Source: Bacteroidota bacterium
Lineage (GTDB): Bacteria > Bacteroidota > Ignavibacteria > T3Sed10-11
Assembly (NCBI GenBank): GCA_007128495.1
Contig: SKXH01000209.1
Location: 1 to 7,054 of the forward strand
Reading direction: 5' to 3'
DNA length: 7,054 nucleotides
Shown here piece by piece: positions 4,147-7,054 of the stretch (positions are counted from its first letter, which is position 1; each line of letters opens with the position of its first letter). The notes under the pieces are model-generated. The model was not told the DNA's origin and did not search any database. It was given only the letters and a program-made list of their open reading frames with translations. Made by a program: the position numbers and the translations under genes.

Positions 4147-6816
4147 CTAATTTTTTTCCTGTGATGTGTGGAGTAACGGCTGCAGAGCGGTTTTTATCGA
4201 TCGGCGGATTTCTTCATATTTTTCTTCGGGCACACGAGTGCCGTCTTCGGTGAGCACGTAAAAAGAGTCGACAATTCCGTCAACACGCGAGGCAATTTTT
4301 GCAAAGTGAATATTTAGACCCAATTCCGAGAGCGTTCGTGTGATCACAAAAAGCATACCGAGTACATCCGGGCCGAACACATCGATTATTGTATGATGCG
4401 GTGTCGTATCGAATTTTACGCTAACCGGCTGATCACTCACTTTGTTTTTGGATAATTTGCGCTTCCATTTTTTCCGCTGCCGTTCTATAAGTTCTTCGAT
4501 GCTCGTTAATTTATCGCCCGCCAGTTCATCGAGCTTCTTTTTGATGGCACTGCATGTTTCATCGGATAAGGAAGAGTCGTTGATAAAGTCAACCACTCTG
4601 AATTTATCGATAATGATACCGCCGGCGCGGGTAAAAATATTGGCATCGATAATGTTTGCGTCGTGAGCGGTGAGTATTCCGCAGAAATCTGATAAAGCGT
4701 ACGGCCGGTCCTGTGTAATTATTGTCAGTTCGGTAAATGCGTGATGATGTGTGTAGTGCATTGTTACCGTTGCACCAAACCGGTGATTATTTTGGATCAG
4801 TTTAATGTGTTGTGTAATTTCTTTATCGGAGAAGGATGCAATGTAACTCCGGTCTTCGAACTGCTCAATGTGCTCGCGAATAGATTCTTCCGGAATATTC
4901 GAGGATATTTTTCGTATTATCTGATTCACGCTTGATCGATACCTGTCGAAATGCCGCGTATCGTCCGATTGTTTTGAAAGGTTATCGGAGGTGCGCAGGT
5001 ACAGATCTTGCAGCAATTGACTCTTCCAGTCCGTCCAGATCTTTGGATTGACTGCAGAGAGGTCGGCATAGGTCAGAAGATACAGCATATCGAGTTGTGC
5101 CTGTGAACTAAAGCGGGAAGCAAACTCATCGATCGTCTGATCCTCATATATATTTCTTCGAAAGGCAACCTGTTCCATCATAAGGTGATGGCGTATAAGA
5201 AATTGTACATCACCGAGGACATGCATCCGATGGATCCTCCGGAGAATATCCTCCGCCATATCTGCACCGACGATTTCGTGATCGTTGATCCTTCGGGGTT
5301 TTGCAATATCATGCAAGAGCGCGGCAATGTACAATGGTTCCTTGTTGGTAAGGTCTCTGTAAACCTTTCCGAGGATTGTATCTTGTCCGGCAAGTTCTTG
5401 AAGTTTTTCGGCCGCAACAATGGTGTGTTCATCGGCCGTATAATAGTGGTATTGATTATGCTGGAAAAATGCAACCAATTCACCGAATTCCGGAATGTAT
5501 CGTTCCAGAACTCCCAATTCATGCATGCTGCGCAGCGCGCGTGCAGGATATGGATCATTTAACAGTGCAGCAAATAGTTCACCGGCTTCACGGGATTTTT
5601 GAATCGATTTATCAATGAGATATGCATTTTCTATAATATAGGCGCGGGCCCGGTTGTCGAACGGAACACCGTATTTTGCCCGGTGAACGAATACCCGTAA
5701 GATATGTAATCCCGTCAGATGGAATTTACCGGGCAGCTCATCCGATATGCCGATAGTATGTCCGTCGTACGTGTAGAGTTCATCCGCCTGCAGCACCTGA
5801 CTGTGGAATTTTCTTGGCGGCCGGTATATATCTTCATACAACTGCGATACAAGTTCGTTGAACCGCTTGGTCTCGCGGCTGTGAATATAGTAATCGTGCA
5901 TGAATAATTCAACGGCTCGCTTTTTATGCGAATTCTGATATCCGAGTTTCGATGCGACCTGTTCCTGTAACCCGAAATCAAGGTTATCGTGTGTATTGCC
6001 CGTCAGGAAATGTAACTGATGCCTGACCTTAATAATGAAATCGAGAGATCGTACCAGCCGGTCGCAATGATTTGCATCGATCTTTTCAAGATCGTAAAAC
6101 TCACGTATGAGGTTTTCCGATTGTGATTGATACCGGAGTTCCTTGTCGTTATGCAGCGGAAGCGGATATTCTTTCAGCGAACGAAACATCCACAGAAGCG
6201 AGTGGATATCACGTAATCCCCCTGCACTTTGCTTAATGTTCGGTTCGAGCAGTTTAATTGAGTTTCCGTATTTACGGTGGCGCCGGTTTTGCTGCTCTAT
6301 GACGTGATGTATAAAAGAGAGATCTTTGTTTTTATATTGGACATCATTTAATTTTTCTACAAAGTCATCATACACGCGGCTGTTCCCGTAGAGGAAACGT
6401 GCCTCGAGCAGAGCTGCCCACGAATCAAAATCTGTTTTTCGTAATGAAAGCATTTCATCGAAATTTCTGAAGGCATGCCCGACATTGAAACCGACATCAT
6501 AGAGTAGGTGTAAAAATGCCATCGAACTATGCTGTGCTTCTGCCTGCTTCGATGCATCCGGATATAAGATCAGAATGTCAATATCAGAGTGCGGGCATAA
6601 CTCACAACGCCCGTATCCGCCGAGAGCAAGTAATGCTACCGGACTCTTAAATGATGGGTCGAGCAAATCAAAGATATTGAGCAGCAGATTATCGGTTTCC
6701 TGCGTCAAACGTCGTGCGGTATCGAGTCCGCCTGCACCGTTTTCATGTGCATATTGGATCTCACGCCTTGCCACCTGATATTCTTTAAACTGATCGTGAA
6801 TGTGAGTCGGTTTCAT
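4147..6816 (-). CDS. glnD: Bifunctional [protein-PII] uridylyltransferase / uridylyl-removing enzyme GlnD
   Basis: GlnD senses glutamine and adds UMP to, or removes it from, PII proteins in the cytoplasm, thereby tuning glutamine synthetase and nitrogen control. From ATG 6816 it has 889 residues, close to E. coli GlnD (890). The N-terminal nucleotidyltransferase domain shows GGYGR (66-70) and SDID (77-80), with the two metal-binding aspartates at 78 and 80. PNIKQSAGGLRDIHSLLWM (192-210) is the conserved GlnE/GlnD-type linker motif. The HD hydrolase domain has DEHT (462-465), HD at 502-503, and HH at 543-544. Two ACT domains for glutamine sensing lie at about 695-765 and 809-880. All catalytic motifs look intact. 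An in-frame TTG at 6855 would add 13 residues, but neither start has a clear ribosome site. The ATG is preferred because it gives family length. The stop is TAG. No glnB, amtB or glnA is visible nearby. Confidence 0.96.
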   Translation of the reverse strand: MKPTHIHDQFKEYQVARREIQYAHENGAGGLDTARRLTQETDNLLLNIFDLLDPSFKSPVALLALGGYGRCELCPHSDIDILILYPDASKQAEAQHSSMAFLHLLYDVGFNVGHAFRNFDEMLSLRKTDFDSWAALLEARFLYGNSRVYDDFVEKLNDVQYKNKDLSFIHHVIEQQNRRHRKYGNSIKLLEPNIKQSAGGLRDIHSLLWMFRSLKEYPLPLHNDKELRYQSQSENLIREFYDLEKIDANHCDRLVRSLDFIIKVRHQLHFLTGNTHDNLDFGLQEQVASKLGYQNSHKKRAVELFMHDYYIHSRETKRFNELVSQLYEDIYRPPRKFHSQVLQADELYTYDGHTIGISDELPGKFHLTGLHILRVFVHRAKYGVPFDNRARAYIIENAYLIDKSIQKSREAGELFAALLNDPYPARALRSMHELGVLERYIPEFGELVAFFQHNQYHYYTADEHTIVAAEKLQELAGQDTILGKVYRDLTNKEPLYIAALLHDIAKPRRINDHEIVGADMAEDILRRIHRMHVLGDVQFLIRHHLMMEQVAFRRNIYEDQTIDEFASRFSSQAQLDMLYLLTYADLSAVNPKIWTDWKSQLLQDLYLRTSDNLSKQSDDTRHFDRYRSSVNQIIRKISSNIPEESIREHIEQFEDRSYIASFSDKEITQHIKLIQNNHRFGATVTMHYTHHHAFTELTIITQDRPYALSDFCGILTAHDANIIDANIFTRAGGIIIDKFRVVDFINDSSLSDETCSAIKKKLDELAGDKLTSIEELIERQRKKWKRKLSKNKVSDQPVSVKFDTTPHHTIIDVFGPDVLGMLFVITRTLSELGLNIHFAKIASRVDGIVDSFYVLTEDGTRVPEEKYEEIRRSIKTALQPLLHTSQEKN

Positions 6817-6971
6817 AATGAGATATAATTTACAAAAGGATATGCCAAAGAGCAATGATATATGGAAAGGGGCAATGTTGGAAGAAGGGGTGGATGTAGA
6901 GTTCTGTTGGAATCCCTACGATACATCTATGAATATAATAATTTCGTCATAAAATTATTGTGAAAAAAATG
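6817..6971. other. glnD upstream region
   Basis: This is 155 bp of AT-rich sequence between glnD and the window-edge reading frame. It contains an A/T-only inverted repeat, AATAATTT (6937-6944) with AAATTATT (6952-6959). This is too weak to call a terminator. On the minus strand several AT-rich hexamers could serve as a -10 box, but no convincing paired -35/-10 promoter and no ribosome site before the glnD ATG could be identified. Confidence 0.5.
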
Positions 6972-7054
6972 TTACAACCTATCCGCAACTACAACAGTAG
7001 ATTTCAATTGTGTAAGACCGGTTCGATTGCTGTCGTACGCTTCGAGCAAAATCA
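6972..7054 (-). CDS. Possible 3' end of a minus-strand gene (unidentified)
   Basis: A minus-strand frame is open from the window edge to a TAA at 6974-6972. It gives 26 residues beginning ILLEAYDSNRTG and ending VVVADRL. The alternating hydrophobic pattern looks protein-like and faintly recalls the C-terminal helix of flagellar rod/hook proteins, but this is far too short to identify. It would lie upstream of glnD on the same strand, 155 nt away. An opposing plus-strand frame from ATG 6969 (MLQPIRNYNSRF...) is also open to the edge. With this little sequence, either or neither may be real. Confidence 0.28.
   Translation of the reverse strand, partial: ILLEAYDSNRTGLTQLKSTVVVADRL

Noticed and set aside
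5185..5562. 125-residue plus-strand frame inside glnD
   Set aside because: It is antisense to the conserved HD-domain part of GlnD, has no ribosome site and resembles no family. It is a shadow of glnD codon usage.
6817..6855. N-terminal extension of GlnD from a TTG at 6855
   Set aside because: It adds 13 residues without family similarity or a ribosome site. ATG 6816 gives the usual length.
6937..6959. A/T-only hairpin upstream of glnD as a terminator
   Set aside because: The stem has only A-T pairs and no following T-tract in the minus direction. It would be too unstable to terminate.

Overview
The window looks like a chromosomal segment of a diderm (Gram-negative) bacterium. It has a TonB-dependent outer-membrane receptor, a cobalamin riboswitch that acts through an intrinsic terminator, and a full-length GlnD. 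Moderate GC content, an AT-rich leader with short degenerate repeats, and a DUF6580-type membrane protein next to a BtuB-like receptor suggest the Bacteroidota/Chlorobiota/Ignavibacteriota (FCB) group. That placement is an inference; no marker gene here proves it.

Layout. Positions 1-148 hold a tRNA-Gly-like sequence that is degenerate in its 5' half and split in the anticodon loop by a 67-nt insert made of two hairpins. A possible promoter (175-203) leads into a cobalamin riboswitch (aptamer 244-440). Its expression platform (441-547) can be read directly: a P13-like hairpin, an antiterminator pairing and a Rho-independent terminator that exclude one another. Next come three same-strand, closely spaced genes: a PP-loop ATPase of the Dph6/COG2102 family (621-1286), a small polytopic membrane protein resembling DUF6580 (1326-1856), and a BtuB-like TonB-dependent receptor (1879-3843). 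The convergent intergenic region 3844-4146 has no convincing gene but holds two strong hairpin-forming elements. On the minus strand lies glnD (4147-6816), the PII uridylyltransferase/uridylyl-removing enzyme, with NT, HD and two ACT domains. The last bases may hold the 3' end of another minus-strand gene.

How the genes work together. The riboswitch should shut off the three-gene unit when cobalamin is plentiful. BtuB would import corrinoids across the outer membrane. The DUF6580-like protein is a plausible inner-membrane partner. The Dph6-like ATPase may act on a corrinoid or corrinoid precursor, since bacteria lack diphthamide. No BtuF/C/D ABC genes are in the window. The module of riboswitch, COG2102, DUF6580 and BtuB is the best candidate here for an under-described system. 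glnD is a separate nitrogen-signalling gene transcribed convergently with the B12 unit.
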